Source: an uncultured Alphaproteobacteria bacterium
Lineage (GTDB): Bacteria; Pseudomonadota; Alphaproteobacteria; HIMB59; GCA-002718135
NCBI GenBank assembly: GCA_902597795.1
Contig: CACJZA010000002.1
Span: 1 to 51,731, forward strand
Reading direction: 5' to 3'
Length of the DNA: 51,731 bases
Part shown: piece after piece, positions 17,031 to 25,465 of the stretch
Layout: each line of letters starts with the position of its first letter
How positions within the stretch are numbered: position 1 is the first letter of the stretch
Translations under genes and position numbers: made by a program
Notes under the pieces: generated by a model
Told to the model about the DNA's origin: nothing
What the model saw: only the letters and a program-made list of their open reading frames with translations
Databases searched by the model: none

Positions 17031-18118
17031 TATCTTATTCTTAAAGTTGCAAGACCTATCAAAGCTAATACAATAGTAATTATCCAAAAGCGAATAACTA
17101 TTGTTGACTCAGGCCATCCCTTTTTTTCAAAATGATGATGTAGTGGAGCCATTAAAAAAACCCTTTTTCCTGTTATTTTAAAAATGAATACTTGGATTAC
17201 TACAGACAAAGTTTCTAGAACAAATAAACCTCCTATTATTGCAAGAAGAATTTCATGTTTGCATATTATTGCTACTGAGCCTAAAGAGCCGCCTAATGCT
17301 AAGGATCCTGTATCACCCATAAAAACTTTAGCAGGTGGTGCGTTAAACCAAAGAAAACCTAAAGCGGCTCCAATTAAAGAACCACAAAAAACTGCTAATT
17401 CACCGGTTCCAGGAATATATTGGATAAGTAAATAATTAGAAAAAACTATATTACCTGAAACATAAGCTATGAAAGCAAAAGACATAGCAACTATCATTAC
17501 AGGGACAATTGCTAAACCATCAAGTCCATCAGTTAGGTTTACTGCATTAGCCGATCCAATAATTATAAATATGGAAATTAGAAAATAAAATATTCCAAAA
17601 TCTATAATTAAATTTTTAAAGAAAGGAAATGTCATAGATTTGCTTATACTTGGATCTAAATTGATTAGAATTGAATATGTAATGAAAAAAGAAAAAATGA
17701 TTTGAAATATAATTCTTATTTTTGATGAAATACCCTTACTGGTATTTGATTTGATTTTACTGTAGTCATCTGCAAAACCAATAGATCCAAAAATTAAAAT
17801 AGTTGAAAGTAAAATCCATATAAAAATATTTTGTAAATCAGCCCAAATAATTGTTGAAACAAAAACACTTAAAATAATCAACAGGCCACCCATTGTAGGA
17901 GTACCTTTTTTAGCAATTATATGTGACTCTGGACCATCATCTCTTATTGGCTGGCCAGTTGGCTGAACATTTGATAATTTGTTAATAATATAATTTCCAA
18001 ATATCAGAGAAAAAAATAATCCAGTAAGAATAGAGGCGCCAGTTCTAAATGTTATATAGCTAAAAATATTTAGAAAACTAAATAAAGATTGGTATTCAAA
18101 GGCCAAATATTTAATCAA
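17030..18118 (-). CDS. mraY: Phospho-MurNAc-pentapeptide transferase (lipid I synthase)
   Basis: Integral membrane enzyme that moves phospho-MurNAc-pentapeptide from UDP to undecaprenyl phosphate, forming lipid I. The 362-residue protein has about ten hydrophobic segments, the catalytic loop NLTDGLDGLAIVP with the Asp pair, FMGDTGSLALGG, and the cytoplasmic MAPLHHHFEKKGWPE. The start is a TTG at 18118 overlapping the murF stop (TTGA). It gives the expected N-terminus with YITFRTGASILTG after about 20 residues, and no ATG would. It ends in a TAATG overlap with murD. Confidence 0.96.
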   Translation of the reverse strand: MIKYLAFEYQSLFSFLNIFSYITFRTGASILTGLFFSLIFGNYIINKLSNVQPTGQPIRDDGPESHIIAKKGTPTMGGLLIILSVFVSTIIWADLQNIFIWILLSTILIFGSIGFADDYSKIKSNTSKGISSKIRIIFQIIFSFFITYSILINLDPSISKSMTFPFFKNLIIDFGIFYFLISIFIIIGSANAVNLTDGLDGLAIVPVMIVAMSFAFIAYVSGNIVFSNYLLIQYIPGTGELAVFCGSLIGAALGFLWFNAPPAKVFMGDTGSLALGGSLGSVAIICKHEILLAIIGGLFVLETLSVVIQVFIFKITGKRVFLMAPLHHHFEKKGWPESTIVIRFWIITIVLALIGLATLRIR

Positions 18119-19479
18119 ATCGATACCTGTTTTAATAATATTTTTGCAAACTTATTTATTTTTGTCGAGTTAGAACATTTAATTAAAATAATGTCATTAT
18201 TATGCACTTTCTCTTTTAAAAATTGCATAATTTTATTTGTATTTTTAAAATGGATAAATTCATTATTTGGATTCAAATTTTTTACAGATAATTCAAAGAA
18301 TTCGCCACATAAAATTACAAATTTAAAAATACTGGTATCTAATTGTTGTAGTAATTTATAATGAATTTTATAAGAATTATTTCCTAATTCATTCATTGTG
18401 CCTAGAATTATTATTTTTTTATTATTTTTTACTTTGATATTTTCTAAGTTTTTTATGCTTTGCAACATTGTATCAGGATTAGCATTATAAGATTCATCAA
18501 TAATATTTAATTTTTTTTTATTTAAAGAAATTTTATGAACTAATCCCCTACCTTCCACTGGTTTTAAAAACTTGAAACGATTTAGAACTGATTTAATGTT
18601 CAGAGAATTTTCATTATAAAATGCAAGACAAAATAATAAGTTATTTAATCTATGCATTACTATTGCATCAGTAACAATGTTAACCTTTTTTTTATTAATT
18701 GATAAAGTTACTTTATGCAATTTTTTATAGGGAGATATTTTTTTAATAAAATATTTTTTTGAAGAATTATCAATACGAATTATTTTAAGATTTTTTTCTT
18801 TTTTTGCTTTTGCGATTAAAATATTTTCAGATTTAGAAGAAACATTAAGATATAGATTTTTCCTATTATTATTATATTTAGAAATAAATATATCAGCTTT
18901 TTCTCTGGCAATATTATTTTTAGTTTGGAAATTTTCAAGGTGAGTAGATTGTATATTTGTAATAAATACCTCTGATGGTTTGACTAAATTACTAAGAAAT
19001 TTTATCTCACCAAAATTATTTGTTCCAATTTCAAAAATTGCATAATTTGATTTTAAATTTAAATTTAGTAAAGAAATTAATACACCTAAGTGATTATTAT
19101 AACTTTTCTTTGAGTAAGAAATGGTATAATCTTTTTTTAAAAAAAATGCTAAAGTTTCCTTTAAAGTAGTTTTACCAGCACTACCAGTAATGCCTATTAC
19201 TTTACCTTTGTATAAATCTCGTTTCATTTTTGCTATTTTTGAAAGATAGTTATAAATATTATTTACATATAAAATTTTTTTATTTTTTTTGAAATTTTTA
19301 TTATCAGTTACACAAAATTTCGCACCTTTATCTATTGCTTCATTTAAAAACTTGTTTCCATGAAACCTTTTACCTTTTAAGGCAAGAAATATATCGCCAC
19401 TTTTAATATCTTTACTTGATATTTGAATTTTATCTTTTTTAGATATTATATATTTCTCTAATTCATTTAATTCGATCAT
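18115..19479 (-). CDS. murF: UDP-MurNAc-tripeptide-D-alanyl-D-alanine ligase
   Basis: Adds the D-Ala-D-Ala dipeptide made by Ddl, completing the UDP-MurNAc-pentapeptide. In 454 residues it shows SGDIFLALKGKRFHGNKFL (27-45), typical of the MurF N-terminal domain, the ATP loop GSAGKTT (99-105), EIGTNNFGEI, and IDESYNANPDTM in the C-terminal domain. Its ATG overlaps the murE stop (TAATG) and its TGA overlaps the mraY TTG start. Sequence outside the motifs is strongly Lys/Asn-biased. Confidence 0.95.
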   Translation of the reverse strand: MIELNELEKYIISKKDKIQISSKDIKSGDIFLALKGKRFHGNKFLNEAIDKGAKFCVTDNKNFKKNKKILYVNNIYNYLSKIAKMKRDLYKGKVIGITGSAGKTTLKETLAFFLKKDYTISYSKKSYNNHLGVLISLLNLNLKSNYAIFEIGTNNFGEIKFLSNLVKPSEVFITNIQSTHLENFQTKNNIAREKADIFISKYNNNRKNLYLNVSSKSENILIAKAKKEKNLKIIRIDNSSKKYFIKKISPYKKLHKVTLSINKKKVNIVTDAIVMHRLNNLLFCLAFYNENSLNIKSVLNRFKFLKPVEGRGLVHKISLNKKKLNIIDESYNANPDTMLQSIKNLENIKVKNNKKIIILGTMNELGNNSYKIHYKLLQQLDTSIFKFVILCGEFFELSVKNLNPNNEFIHFKNTNKIMQFLKEKVHNNDIILIKCSNSTKINKFAKILLKQVSI

Positions 19480-20897
19480 TAATTTAATAATTGTTTAACA
19501 ACTGTAAAATCATCAAACTTAATTGTTTTATTTTTTAAAACTTGAAATTTTTCGTGCCCTTTACCTGCTACTATTAAAATTTCATTCATTTTTAATTCTT
19601 TAATAGCTAATTTAATTGCTTTTCTTCTATCAGATACTTCCATAGCTCTAGAACAATACTTTAGAATATTTTTCCTTATTTTAGATGGATTTTCATTTCT
19701 AGGATTGTCATCCGTTATATAAATTTTATCAGCATATTTATTTGCAATTAATGCCATAGATTTTCGCTTACTTTTATCTCTATCACCACCACAACCAAAT
19801 AAAATTGATGGTTTCATTTTTTTGATTTTATAAGCTAGTAGAATTTTTTTCAAAGCATCTGGTGTATGTGCATAATCAATAATAATTTTTGATTTTTTTT
19901 TCTTATACTCAATTGTTTGCAAACGACCTAATGGATTTGTAACTTTTGATAATACTCTTATAATTTTACTTTGACTAATATTAAGTGCTAAGCAACAAGT
20001 AATCGCGCATTCTAAATTTTCTAATTCTATATTTGTTTTAAGTTTTAGATTTTCTAGTTTATATTTTGTATTGTTAATATTCAAATATACAAAATCATTG
20101 ATTTTTATTAATTTGATATTTTTATTTCCGAAATATTTAAATTTTACGTTTTTTTTTATCAATGCTTTTTTTAATTCAGATAAGATGTTTAATCTTGAAT
20201 TAATTATAGCTAATCCAGAATTTACTAAATGATTAGAGAAAAGTTTAATTTTAGATTTTTTATAATTTGAGAATGTTTTATGGTAATCAAGATGATCTTT
20301 TGAAATGTTTGTAATAGCTGCAATATTTATTGGATAATTTCTTAACCTGTTTTGTTCTAGAGCGTGACTTGAAGCTTCAAAAATGAAAATATTTTTTTCT
20401 TTTTTATTCGAAGATCCATATCTAAATAATTCTTCATAGGCAGGTGTTGTTAAATTTATATCATTTATTTTTTTTCCGTTTACAAAATGTCCTAAAGTAC
20501 CAACCATTGTATTATTATATTTTAGTGAATTAAGAATTTTTGAAATATACCAAACAACTGATGTCTTTCCATTGGTACCTGTAACTGCTAGTGTTTTAAA
20601 GGGAAGATTACTATGAAGCTTAGTTAATAAATAATGTATCTCAAAATTAATATTAGATACAACAAATTGAGGAATTTTTAAGTTTTTAATATATTTATTT
20701 GAAATTATAGCAGGAGTTTTATTCTTAAGCACTTCATCTAAATAAATCTTTTTTACCTTTGTATTCTTGTCATAAACAAACAACGTTTTATTATTAGTAA
20801 ATTTTGAATTGGAAGTAATTGCAAAGAAATATTTATTTTTATTAAAGTTGTACGTTTTATTTACACTTATAACTTTTGATAAATTAGACAGTAGCAT
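19479..20897 (-). CDS. murE: UDP-MurNAc-L-Ala-D-Glu-meso-diaminopimelate ligase
   Basis: Adds the third amino acid of the stem peptide. The 472-residue product has the ATP loop GTNGKTS (107-113), ASSHALEQNRL, NISKDHLDYH, and the C-terminal DYAHTPDALKK. The specificity motif DNPR is present in TDDNPRNE, which marks meso-diaminopimelate rather than L-Lys as the substrate, so the wall should be the usual Gram-negative A1-gamma type. The first 14 bp overlap ftsI; the stop overlaps murF. Confidence 0.96.
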   Translation of the reverse strand: MLLSNLSKVISVNKTYNFNKNKYFFAITSNSKFTNNKTLFVYDKNTKVKKIYLDEVLKNKTPAIISNKYIKNLKIPQFVVSNINFEIHYLLTKLHSNLPFKTLAVTGTNGKTSVVWYISKILNSLKYNNTMVGTLGHFVNGKKINDINLTTPAYEELFRYGSSNKKEKNIFIFEASSHALEQNRLRNYPINIAAITNISKDHLDYHKTFSNYKKSKIKLFSNHLVNSGLAIINSRLNILSELKKALIKKNVKFKYFGNKNIKLIKINDFVYLNINNTKYKLENLKLKTNIELENLECAITCCLALNISQSKIIRVLSKVTNPLGRLQTIEYKKKKSKIIIDYAHTPDALKKILLAYKIKKMKPSILFGCGGDRDKSKRKSMALIANKYADKIYITDDNPRNENPSKIRKNILKYCSRAMEVSDRRKAIKLAIKELKMNEILIVAGKGHEKFQVLKNKTIKFDDFTVVKQLLN

Positions 20898-22533
20898 TTA
20901 ATTTTCTATATAAAAAATTTGTGTCTACTTTTAGAAGTTCATCGTTTTTATCTTTTGAAATATTAAGGAGTTTTATAATATTTATAATAATATCTTTTAC
21001 CAAAGGTGCATTTACTCTTGCTCCAGTCATTCTTTGTTTAGTACCTATTTCCTTTTTTGGATACTCAATAGCAGTGTAAACTACATATTTTGGATTATTT
21101 GTTGGAAATATTCCAATAAAAGATGTTAAGTTTCTATCATTGTAATATCCACCATTTGGATTTAGTAATTCTGATGTTCCCGTTTTACCTCCTACAAAAT
21201 AACCATCTACTTTTACTCTCGGACCAGTGTATTCACTTTTGAGAACTACAGAATTTAATAGATCAACAAAGAATTTTGATGATTCTTTATTATTAAGAAT
21301 TTGTTTTTGTTCATATTGTTTATTTAATTGAAGTGTAGGAAAGACCTCATTTCCATTATTTGCCAATGTGGCATAAGCTTTAACTAAGTGAAGAGGTGTA
21401 ATTGCAAAACCATGACCAAATCCTATAGTTGCTGTTTCTAATTTACCCCAATTATTTTTATTTCCTAAAGGAGCTGAGCTTTCTTTATTCTCTATATTTA
21501 TTTTTTTATTGAAACCTAATTTTTTAAAAAATTCTTTTTGGTTTTTTTTACCAATTAATGTTGCGATTTGAGCTATACCAATATTTGATGATTGAACAAT
21601 TATTTTTTCAACATCATAAATACCGTTATCTTTGTATTTATCGTGATCACTAATATTTAAGTATTTTTTTGTAACATCAAAGGTCATCTGAGTATTTATA
21701 ATATCTAAATCAAATCCTATCGTTGCAGTTATAGGTTTGAACGTTGATCCCATTTCATAATTAGACTGAAAAACTCTATTCATTAAGTTATTATCATTGA
21801 ATGATGATTTGTCCTCAGGGTTGTAATCAGGGAGACTTACCGATGATAAAATTTGTCCACTTGTAATATCCATAACTATAGCCAAGCCTGATTCAGCTTT
21901 GTAATTATTTATTGTTTTTAAGAGATTTTTTCTAACCAGTTGCTGTAAATTAGTGTCAATACTAATTATTATATCCTTTGATTTTGAGAGATCATTATCA
22001 AAATACCTTTCAATTCCACTTTGTCCGTTCTGATCAATATCTACATATCCAATAATATGCGATAAAGTATTTTTATAGGGATATAATCTTTTAAATTCCT
22101 TGTGAGCTTTGATGTTGATTTCACCTAAATTAATTATTTCTTGATATTCAATTGGAGATATATTTCTCTTTATCCAAACAAATTTACTTGTTGATGATAG
22201 TTTTTCTTCTATTTTTTTTATATCTAAATTAAGAATTAATCCCAATTTATTCGCAAGGTCTTGCTTATTTTTTATCTTATTTGGATTTATTGATAAAGAG
22301 ATGCTTTCAATTGAGGTTGCAATTATATTTCCATTCCTATCATAGATACTACCCCTAATATCCTTTTTTACATAATCAGAAGTTTTGTCAATAAACTCGG
22401 GAAACAGCATTATTGATGAAATTCTATAAATAGAAATAAAATAGACAAAGATAAAAATCGTAATTGAAAAAAAAACTCTTCTATGAAGTAACTTTAATGA
22501 ATCGCTATCAAATAATTGAAGTTTGCTAAACAT
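20884..22533 (-). CDS. ftsI: Septal transpeptidase FtsI (class B penicillin-binding protein 3)
   Basis: Bitopic inner-membrane protein whose periplasmic domain cross-links septal peptidoglycan with FtsW. The 549 residues comprise a short cytoplasmic part, one membrane segment at about 21-38, a PBP dimer domain (RGSIYDRNGNIIA at 60-72) and the transpeptidase domain with the active-site Ser in STFK (263-266), SSN (315-317) and KTGT (450-453). A mid-length class B PBP in this place is FtsI rather than PBP2 (MrdA). It follows ftsL by 3 bp and overlaps murE by 14 bp. Confidence 0.95.
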   Translation of the reverse strand: MFSKLQLFDSDSLKLLHRRVFFSITIFIFVYFISIYRISSIMLFPEFIDKTSDYVKKDIRGSIYDRNGNIIATSIESISLSINPNKIKNKQDLANKLGLILNLDIKKIEEKLSSTSKFVWIKRNISPIEYQEIINLGEINIKAHKEFKRLYPYKNTLSHIIGYVDIDQNGQSGIERYFDNDLSKSKDIIISIDTNLQQLVRKNLLKTINNYKAESGLAIVMDITSGQILSSVSLPDYNPEDKSSFNDNNLMNRVFQSNYEMGSTFKPITATIGFDLDIINTQMTFDVTKKYLNISDHDKYKDNGIYDVEKIIVQSSNIGIAQIATLIGKKNQKEFFKKLGFNKKINIENKESSAPLGNKNNWGKLETATIGFGHGFAITPLHLVKAYATLANNGNEVFPTLQLNKQYEQKQILNNKESSKFFVDLLNSVVLKSEYTGPRVKVDGYFVGGKTGTSELLNPNGGYYNDRNLTSFIGIFPTNNPKYVVYTAIEYPKKEIGTKQRMTGARVNAPLVKDIIINIIKLLNISKDKNDELLKVDTNFLYRKLNATV

Positions 22534-22536
22534 TAA

Positions 22537-22848
22537 TTAATTTTTTGAACTAACAAGCTTTACGTTCTTCTCTTGATTAGAAAATTTATCTATTTTTACT
22601 ATAAAAGGAATTTTATTTTGAGGCACATAAAAATACAATTCATACAGCATTTTTAAATAAGAACTATTTTGATGAGCAGATAATTCAACCTTATTAATTT
22701 TTAAATTTTCTGAGATCTTAGATATTTTTATTTTAAGATTATGATTATTTTTTTCAATTTCTCTAGTATTTTTAGCAATAAATATCATTGAAAAAACGAG
22801 AATTAAATTAAGAATTAAAAAAAAAATAATTGATTTAGTATACTTCAT
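22537..22848 (-). CDS. ftsL: Cell division protein FtsL
   Basis: Small bitopic divisome protein, 103 residues. A membrane segment spans about residues 7-25 (IIFFLILNLILVFSMIF), followed by a periplasmic stretch with heptad-like hydrophobic spacing to about residue 60, which would form a coiled coil with FtsB. FtsL sequences are barely conserved, so the call rests on size, topology and its position between rsmH (2 bp gap) and ftsI (3 bp gap), the canonical location. Confidence 0.82.
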   Translation of the reverse strand: MKYTKSIIFFLILNLILVFSMIFIAKNTREIEKNNHNLKIKISKISENLKINKVELSAHQNSSYLKMLYELYFYVPQNKIPFIVKIDKFSNQEKNVKLVSSKN

Positions 22849-22850
22849 TT

Positions 22851-23789
22851 CTAAACTTTCTGAGCTACCCGAAGTTTTGCTGATCTAGATCTGGGATTTT
22901 CAAAAATCTCAGAAGCTGATGGCAATATTGGTTTTTTGGTGATTATTTTAAGTTGAGTTGCCAGTTTATCAGGTAACTCCGGGTAGTGGCGGGAGGAACG
23001 CCATCGTTTACCACTATTGTGGTTAAAAAAATCTTTCACAATTCTGTCTTCTAGACTTTGGAAAGAAACTACTAAGATTAAACCATCTTTATTTAAAATT
23101 TTTAAAGTTTTGTCTAAACTTATCTTTAATTCACTTAACTCATCATTCACATAAATTCTAATTGCTTGAAACGTTTTTGTTGCAGGATGAATTTTATTTT
23201 TAACATGATTCTTTTTTGGTAAACATTTTCTAATGATATTTGATAATTCTAGTGTGGTATTTATAAATTTTATTTTTCTATTTTTTACTATTTCTCTTGC
23301 TATAACTCTTGAATAGTGTTCTTCTCCATATTGATAAATAATATCAGCTAAATTTTTTTCTTCATATTTATTAATAATTTCATAAGCATTTTTATCAGAA
23401 AGACCCATTTGCATATCAAGTGGTCCAGATTTAGTAAATGAAAAACCTCTTTTTGCGTCATCTATTTGATTAGAACTTGTGCCTAAATCAAAAATAATAA
23501 TATCAAATTTTTTATCTTTAAATTTTGAGTTTTTTACAATTTCTTCAATTCTACTAAATTTGTCATTAATAAGAGTAAAATTTGAAAATCTAGTTTCTAT
23601 TTCTTTTGAAAATATTTTTGAGATTGAATCTCTATCTATAGCTAATAATTGATTTACATTAATTTTTTCTAGAATAGTTTTTGAATAACCTCCGCCACCA
23701 AAAGTTGCATCTATAACATTTATTGATTTTGCAGATGGAATAAAGGATAATATTTCATTAATCATTACTGGTTTGTGTAAATTTTCCAT
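22851..23789 (-). CDS. rsmH: 16S rRNA (cytosine1402-N4)-methyltransferase
   Basis: SAM-dependent enzyme that N4-methylates C1402 in the 16S rRNA decoding centre (formerly MraW). The 312-residue protein has HKPVMINEIL at 5-14, the SAM loop DATFGGGGYSKTIL (27-40), FDLGTSSNQID, GPLDMQMG, and FQAIRIYVNDEL; the C-terminal RSRSAKLRVA is also typical. It lies 1 bp behind mraZ and 2 bp before ftsL, in the conserved mraZ-rsmH-ftsL order. Confidence 0.96.
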   Translation of the reverse strand: MENLHKPVMINEILSFIPSAKSINVIDATFGGGGYSKTILEKINVNQLLAIDRDSISKIFSKEIETRFSNFTLINDKFSRIEEIVKNSKFKDKKFDIIIFDLGTSSNQIDDAKRGFSFTKSGPLDMQMGLSDKNAYEIINKYEEKNLADIIYQYGEEHYSRVIAREIVKNRKIKFINTTLELSNIIRKCLPKKNHVKNKIHPATKTFQAIRIYVNDELSELKISLDKTLKILNKDGLILVVSFQSLEDRIVKDFFNHNSGKRWRSSRHYPELPDKLATQLKIITKKPILPSASEIFENPRSRSAKLRVAQKV

Positions 23790-23790
23790 A

Positions 23791-24252
23791 TTATTGTTGT
23801 TGTGTTAATATTGTTCGTAATGATTTTTTTTCTTCTAAAAGACGTTTTCTTGAGACTTCGGTATTTTTCAAACCTTGATTAGGCTCCCAAATTTGAAAAA
23901 AATACCCTTGCCCAAAAAAAGCTGCCTCTGTTTTAATACCTGCATATAATTTTAGTTCTTCAGGTATCAAAAACCTTCCTTCTTTATCAACGTTAGTAGT
24001 TACTATTTCAGAAAATATTGACGTTGAGAAATCATCATAATCTTCTGAAAAAAAATCTAAGTAATTAATTCTTTTTGCAATTTCTTTTAATCGTCCAACT
24101 CCACATCCTTCAATAGAAGGTGATTTTATAGATTTGTATAAAATTATTTCATTTCTACTAGCTTTTGGAAGTACGTTTCTAAAGCTAGATGGAAGAGAAA
24201 CCCTGCCCTTTTTATCTATTTTGTTAAAATATTTAGATACAAATAGATCCAT
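23791..24252 (-). CDS. mraZ: Transcriptional regulator MraZ
   Basis: DNA-binding repressor of the division and cell wall cluster. It has two AbrB-like half-domains, each with the DxxGR signature: KIDKKGRVSLPSSFR (about 10-24) and NVDKEGRFLIPEEL (about 85-98). From the ATG at 24252 the protein has 153 residues and begins MDLFVSKYFNKID, the usual MraZ N-terminus. An in-frame extension to 24288 is rejected because it would translate the TGGG operator array. No strong ribosome binding site precedes the ATG, since the array occupies that stretch, so MraZ binding could also affect initiation. Confidence 0.94.
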   Translation of the reverse strand: MDLFVSKYFNKIDKKGRVSLPSSFRNVLPKASRNEIILYKSIKSPSIEGCGVGRLKEIAKRINYLDFFSEDYDDFSTSIFSEIVTTNVDKEGRFLIPEELKLYAGIKTEAAFFGQGYFFQIWEPNQGLKNTEVSRKRLLEEKKSLRTILTQQQ

Positions 24253-24258
24253 ATATTG

Positions 24259-24292
24259 TGGGTTATCATGGGAATATATGGGCGTCAATGGG
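24259..24292 (-). promoter_or_regulatory. MraZ operator: four TGGG boxes with 10-bp period
   Basis: On the plus strand TGGG occurs at 24259, 24269, 24279 and 24289, exactly 10 bp apart, between the mraZ promoter and the mraZ start codon. Characterised MraZ proteins bind direct TGGGN repeats separated by 5 nt, i.e. the same 10-bp period, in the same place. This supports autorepression of the whole dcw cluster. Four boxes rather than the three of E. coli. Confidence 0.88.
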
Positions 24293-24300
24293 TATATGAT

Positions 24301-24331
24301 ATTATCTTAAATGTTCTTTGTATGTTCTCAA
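24301..24331 (-). promoter_or_regulatory. Candidate mraZ (dcw) promoter
   Basis: Minus-strand TTGAGA (24326-24331) and GATAAT (24301-24306) are separated by 19 bp, slightly long for a sigma-70 promoter. The predicted start would lie just before the first MraZ box, which fits repression. The -35 lies a few bases beyond the 3' end of rnpB. Confidence 0.45.
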
Positions 24332-24337
24332 CTAAAT

Positions 24338-24677
24338 AAAGATGGTGCATAAGCCGGGTTCTGTAATTTAATAAAAAATTGATGATCATTAATCTAGAAC
24401 AAATGTTACCATTTGTTTCAAGCGGTCTACCCGAACAGCACAGCTGGAACTGATTGCTGTTCCTATTTGACCTTGCTCCAAAAAGGGTTTGCCAAGCCTT
24501 ATTTGTTACCAAAAAAGCGGTAAGCTCTTACCTTACCATTTCACCCTTACCTTTTCAGGTGGTATATTTTCTGTTGCACTTTCCCTAAGCTTTCACTTGC
24601 CAGGTGTTACCTGGTTTTTTTTCCAGTGGAGCCCGGACTTTCCTCTTGATTACTCAAGCGATCATCGCACCATCTAA
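24338..24677 (-). ncRNA. rnpB: RNase P RNA (type A)
   Basis: Catalytic RNA of RNase P, which matures tRNA 5' ends. Universally conserved parts are visible on the minus strand: GAGGAAAGTCCGGGCTCC near the 5' end, GGTAAGGGTGAAA and GGTAAGAG in the middle, GAGCAAGGTCAAATAGG, and AACCCGGCTTAT near the 3' end. The ends pair as P1: AGATGGTGC (plus 24667-24675) with GCACCATCT (24340-24348). Length of about 340 nt is normal. Ends are estimates from P1. The gene lies directly upstream of mraZ, an arrangement seen in other alphaproteobacteria. Apparent ORFs across it on both strands are not real. Confidence 0.95.
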
Positions 24678-24681
24678 GCTC

Positions 24682-24709
24682 CTATTAAGTTTATTTAATC
24701 TTTCGTCAA
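24682..24709 (-). promoter_or_regulatory. Candidate rnpB promoter
   Basis: Minus-strand TTGACG (24704-24709) and TAATAG (24682-24687) with a 16-bp spacer place a start at about the predicted 5' end of RNase P RNA. The -35 lies inside the last codons of the upstream amidase gene. Confidence 0.5.
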
Positions 24710-25432
24710 CATAAATTTAAATAAATGTTTAAGTAAAACATGATAAATTAATTTAATTTTGTACTTTTTATTTAAGTATCTTTTTCCATATGCATTAATT
24801 AGTTTTTTATAAAGCTTAGAATTTCTATTAACTTTACGAGTATCATATCCTATTAAAGTAAGACCAAAAATTATAATCTTTTTTTTCGATCTTATATTAT
24901 TTTTGTTAAACCATTCCTCAATTATTTTTGCATCATTATCTTTTACCTTATCAAAGTTTAAAACACTATTTGATGAAAAAGATTTCCACGGAAAGTTTTT
25001 ACCAGGATCTATTTTTCTAAAAGGAGAAACATCTGAATGTGCTAGAATATTTTTTTTACTAATTTTATATTTTTTTTGTATTTTATTTACTAATAATTTT
25101 AATGCATTTATCATTTTTGGTGAAAATTTATTGTTCTTACCATATGGGCTATAATCAAGCTCTATTCCTATTGAAATTGAATTAACATCAGTAATGTTCT
25201 GCCAGAACGACTGACCTGCATGCCAAGCTCGAAATTTATCTTTCACTAAATTATATATTTTTCCATTTTGAGAAACTAGATAATGTGAGCTAACTTTCTT
25301 ATTCTTATTACATAAATAGAATATTGCATCCTCAGTATTTTGAAGTGCTGTATAATGAATTATAATTAGTTTAATTTTTGAATTTTTTCTTGAATTATAA
25401 TTTAGGGATTTATATTTATTTATATATTTCAT
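24695..25432 (-). CDS. N-acetylmuramoyl-L-alanine amidase, AmpD/AmiD-like
   Basis: A zinc amidase of the Amidase_2 fold, cleaving the bond between MurNAc (or anhydro-MurNAc) and the stem peptide. In 245 residues the zinc ligands are His26 (IIIHYTA), His132 (LAHSDVSPFRKIDPG) and Asp142, with Glu91 (GIELDY) as catalytic acid. RAWHAGQSFW (68-77) is the usual substrate-binding loop. The absence of a signal peptide suggests a cytoplasmic role in wall recycling, as AmpD. A Lys-rich C-terminal extension of about 80 residues follows, with a short peptidoglycan-binding-like helix pattern. It lies just upstream of rnpB and is divergent from bamD with 33 bp between. Confidence 0.87.
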   Translation of the reverse strand: MKYINKYKSLNYNSRKNSKIKLIIIHYTALQNTEDAIFYLCNKNKKVSSHYLVSQNGKIYNLVKDKFRAWHAGQSFWQNITDVNSISIGIELDYSPYGKNNKFSPKMINALKLLVNKIQKKYKISKKNILAHSDVSPFRKIDPGKNFPWKSFSSNSVLNFDKVKDNDAKIIEEWFNKNNIRSKKKIIIFGLTLIGYDTRKVNRNSKLYKKLINAYGKRYLNKKYKIKLIYHVLLKHLFKFMLTKD

Positions 25433-25465
25433 TCAAATTTTTAAATTAAAATATATAAAGAAATT

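Noticed and set aside
17031-17087. Longer murD start
   Set aside because: It would overlap mraY by 58 bp and adds residues with no family match; the ATG at 17030 forms the usual TAATG junction.
24285-24677. Two open frames (24285-24512 minus, 24489-24677 plus) next to mraZ
   Set aside because: They cross the RNase P RNA gene, whose conserved core and P1 pairing are plain; the frames have no protein-like features.
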